Positions 7,009-8,800 of a stretch of 8,800 nucleotides of DNA are shown here, in pieces (within the stretch, counting starts at the first letter, position 1; each line of letters begins with the position of its first letter). Both the position numbers and the translations under genes were made by a program. Where the stretch lies: the NCBI GenBank assembly GCA_910585655.1, contig CAJUFW010000131.1:1-8800 (forward strand). The letters run 5' to 3'. The notes below the pieces were generated by a model that was given only the letters and a program-made list of their open reading frames with translations, did not search any database and was not told the DNA's origin. The DNA is from an uncultured Lachnospiraceae bacterium. Lineage in GTDB: Bacteria; Bacillota_A; Clostridia; Lachnospirales; Lachnospiraceae.

Positions 7009-7398
7009 TTAGTTCTTCCGTTTTGTTCGTATCCAACGAACTCCTACAAGTGCCAGTGTCAAAAAAAACCAGGTCAATGCCAAAAAGATCGTCATAGGAA
7101 TCAGGAAAATCAAAATTACCAGACTGGATAACAAGACGGGCAGGCGGAACAATAACAATATCCAGCAGAGCGGATACCCCACGCCGTTCATCCAAAGCAA
7201 AAGGGAACGCCTCCTAAGAGAAAGCGTCCGGCAAAGGAACGTTCCGACCAGGAGAAAATAGCTTCCTACAAGAAGCGGAAAGCCCCAAATAACAAAAGTA
7301 TTGGAAACGACTCCCTGAATAAGCAGCTCCCAGCATCCTAAAAAGGCGGCGATATAAAAAAGAATAGAACCGCAAACAGCGATGCTTTTTTTCTTCAA
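7009..7398 (-). CDS. Small multi-pass membrane protein, TTG start
   Basis: I do not recognise this 129-residue protein. It is strongly hydrophobic, with likely membrane segments near 5-27, 34-56, 66-86 and a long hydrophobic run 88-121 that may be one or two passes; a basic loop RRR lies at 62-64 and the tail RWIRTKRKN is basic. By the positive-inside rule the basic loop and tail would be cytoplasmic. The start is TTG at 7398, overlapping the stop of the phosphoesterase gene as TTGA; no ATG or GTG is available nearby without losing the first membrane segment. The ribosome site is weak (GGTGGA about 8 nt upstream), fitting translation by coupling to the upstream gene. Confidence 0.75.
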   Translation of the reverse strand: MKKKSIAVCGSILFYIAAFLGCWELLIQGVVSNTFVIWGFPLLVGSYFLLVGTFLCRTLSLRRRSLLLWMNGVGYPLCWILLLFRLPVLLSSLVILIFLIPMTIFLALTWFFLTLALVGVRWIRTKRKN

Positions 7399-8165
7399 AG
7401 CTGTTCCACCAGCTTTTCCAGGCTGTTTCTGCTTCTTGTCCCAATCAGTTCTTCCGGGAAATGGATTTTTTTAAGCATTGCCTGCGCCTGCTCAAATTTT
7501 CCTACATAAAAGGAACTGTGGGCGTCGCTTCCCAGAGAAATCATCGTTCCCAATTCGGCGCATCGTTCGGCTATCTTTTGGCACATGGTTGTGATTTGCT
7601 CCGGATACCCAAAGGAAGCTTCGTTTATTTCTATCATCTTGTTCAAAGCTTTCGCGGTCTTTAAAACTTCGTCCAGTTCAAACGGAACCCCGGCGCGTCC
7701 GATATGCCCTAATATCAGCACTTTCGGCTGTTCTAACGCCTTGCAGTACAATTCTGTCGTTTTAACCAGGCTCTGCCCAAACGTATAGCTTTTGTCATGG
7801 ACACTGGCAATCAAGTAGTCCGATCCACCCGTCAGCCATTCCTGATAGGTCGGCTTTTGCTCTGTCCAGGCAAAAGGAAGTTCCATATCGTAGCCAAACA
7901 AATGCCCCTCTACGTCTACAATGTCTGCTTCTGCTCCATAAAAAAGACGTACCCCATACCACTCTTTTGGCAATGCTTTAAAATTCCCGAAGTTCCCATA
8001 ATGACAAAAACCGGTGTCCGGTACAAAAAGACGGCTGAAATGATCGGTAATGCCCAACGCTTCCATTCCTGCTTCTTTAGCAGCCCGGACGTTTTCCTCT
8101 ATCGTACTGTAAGCATGCCCCGAAAAGATCGTATGGGTATGGGTATCTGTTTTAATTTCATACAT
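7395..8165 (-). CDS. PHP-domain metallophosphoesterase, YcdX-like
   Basis: The 256-residue protein is a PHP-superfamily hydrolase of the YcdX type, which uses three metal ions to cleave phosphomonoesters. All nine ligands expected from the E. coli YcdX structure can be placed: His9 and His11 (DTHTHT), His17, His42 (ITDH), Glu79 (YGAEAD), His123 (SVHD), His154 (LGHIGRAG), Asp214 and His216 (GSDAH). The length is normal. The start at 8165 follows GAGGAG by about 9 nt and overlaps the RNase gene stop by 8 bp; its end overlaps the membrane-protein gene by 4 bp. No signal peptide is present, so it is cytoplasmic. It is related to histidinol phosphatases of the HisK type, but the substrate here is unknown and no his genes are nearby. 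Confidence 0.93.
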   Translation of the reverse strand: MYEIKTDTHTHTIFSGHAYSTIEENVRAAKEAGMEALGITDHFSRLFVPDTGFCHYGNFGNFKALPKEWYGVRLFYGAEADIVDVEGHLFGYDMELPFAWTEQKPTYQEWLTGGSDYLIASVHDKSYTFGQSLVKTTELYCKALEQPKVLILGHIGRAGVPFELDEVLKTAKALNKMIEINEASFGYPEQITTMCQKIAERCAELGTMISLGSDAHSSFYVGKFEQAQAMLKKIHFPEELIGTRSRNSLEKLVEQL

Positions 8166-8800
8166 GTTCTTCTCTCCTCTTTTCCTCTTTTAAAAATTCC
8201 CTATATTCATGCAGCGGACGGCTGACCCGCTTTCTGGTCAGTTCTACCAAGCCAAGCTTTGTCATATCCACCAACACCGTCCGAACCGGATCTTTTTGTA
8301 GCTCTCCTTCCAAAAAGCTTAAAAGCCGTTCAGTATGTTCTTTTGGTTTCATATTGATAAAATCTACTAAAATCATTCCGGAAAGGCTACGCAGCCGCAG
8401 CTCGGCGGCAATCCTTGCCGCCGCTTCCAAATTGACTGCCAGAATCGTTTCTTCGGTACTTTTTTTCCCTTTGACCGCCTTACCGGAGTTGACGTCAATC
8501 ACCGTCAGGGCTTCCGTCGGCTGAATGACCAGATAGGCGCCGGATTTCATCCAGACACGTTCCGACAACGCCCGTTCCAGATGGGTGCGAATGCTGTATA
8601 AAGCGTTTAAGGAAAATCCTTTGTCCTCGTAAAAACGAAGTTTTTTAACATCCTCCGGTTGATATTCTTCTAAATAGGCTTTCATTTCCAGATAAAGATC
8701 TTTTTCGTCGGTCTGAATCTGTTCTAACGTTTCTTCGCCGGCATCCCGCATATCTGCCAGATAAGCCGGAATGCCGGAAGAAAGCTTTGCATAGCGAATG
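8158..8800 (-). CDS. rng: Ribonuclease E/G, C-terminal part (5' end outside window)
   Basis: About 213 codons of the C-terminal half are present; the frame stays open to 8800, so the start is outside. The endoribonuclease catalytic core is clear: TVIDVNSGK and SGMILVDFINM carry the two metal-binding aspartates, at residues 102 and 146 of the visible part. They are 44 apart, against 43 for Asp303 and Asp346 of E. coli RNase E. VDMTKLGLVELTRKR is the family signature that follows. The protein ends about 20 residues later, in a charged tail, without the CPxC zinc-link found in the E. coli enzymes; short versions like this are, as far as I recall, common in Clostridia. It would process or degrade cytoplasmic RNA (rRNA, mRNA). 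The gene overlaps the phosphoesterase by 8 bp and is the most upstream gene seen of the operon. Confidence 0.92.
   Translation of the reverse strand, partial: IRYAKLSSGIPAYLADMRDAGEETLEQIQTDEKDLYLEMKAYLEEYQPEDVKKLRFYEDKGFSLNALYSIRTHLERALSERVWMKSGAYLVIQPTEALTVIDVNSGKAVKGKKSTEETILAVNLEAAARIAAELRLRSLSGMILVDFINMKPKEHTERLLSFLEGELQKDPVRTVLVDMTKLGLVELTRKRVSRPLHEYREFLKEEKRREEHV

Overview
The window is the end of a draft contig from a low-to-medium GC Gram-positive bacterium, most likely a gut-type member of the Clostridia (Lachnospiraceae-like). This rests on strong AGGAGG ribosome sites, a short RNase E/G, a DUF4869-like gene, secreted Big2-domain proteins and the codon style; no rRNA or marker phylogeny is available, so the placement is tentative. 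All recognised genes lie on the minus strand, so transcription runs from position 8800 towards position 1. The first 43 bases are not genomic: they match an Illumina P7-side index adapter.

Right part (8800 to 6228): the 3' half of an RNase E/G gene, a YcdX-type PHP metallophosphoesterase, a small multi-pass membrane protein and a class I SAM methyltransferase. They overlap by a few bases or are separated by 16 bp, and read as one polycistron that starts outside the window.

Middle (6234 to 4773): an AT-rich stretch with a DUF4869-like gene, overlapping by ATGA a P-loop ATPase gene that is broken by an in-frame TGA and a one-base deletion. The pair looks like a two-gene module of unknown role, now probably inactive in this genome or mis-sequenced at two places.

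Next (4780 to 2146): an iron-dependent alcohol dehydrogenase and a class-3-like aldehyde dehydrogenase, 19 bp apart, which together could interconvert an alcohol, its aldehyde and the acid. The first overlaps the end of the ATPase pseudogene by 8 bp, so the pair appears attached to the same transcription unit.

Left part (2145 to 44): two tandem paralogues encoding secreted proteins with a signal peptide, a beta-rich N-terminal region, a Big2 Ig-like domain and a conserved C-terminal module. Each has its own promoter, and the two promoters share an identical 17-bp core. The distal copy is cut by the contig end. The Big2 core is protein-identical over 45 residues but differs at 19 synonymous codons, so it is an old duplication under strong constraint rather than a recent copy. 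No stretch over 300 bases lacks a gene. I saw no tRNA, rRNA, CRISPR array, insertion sequence or clear intrinsic terminator.
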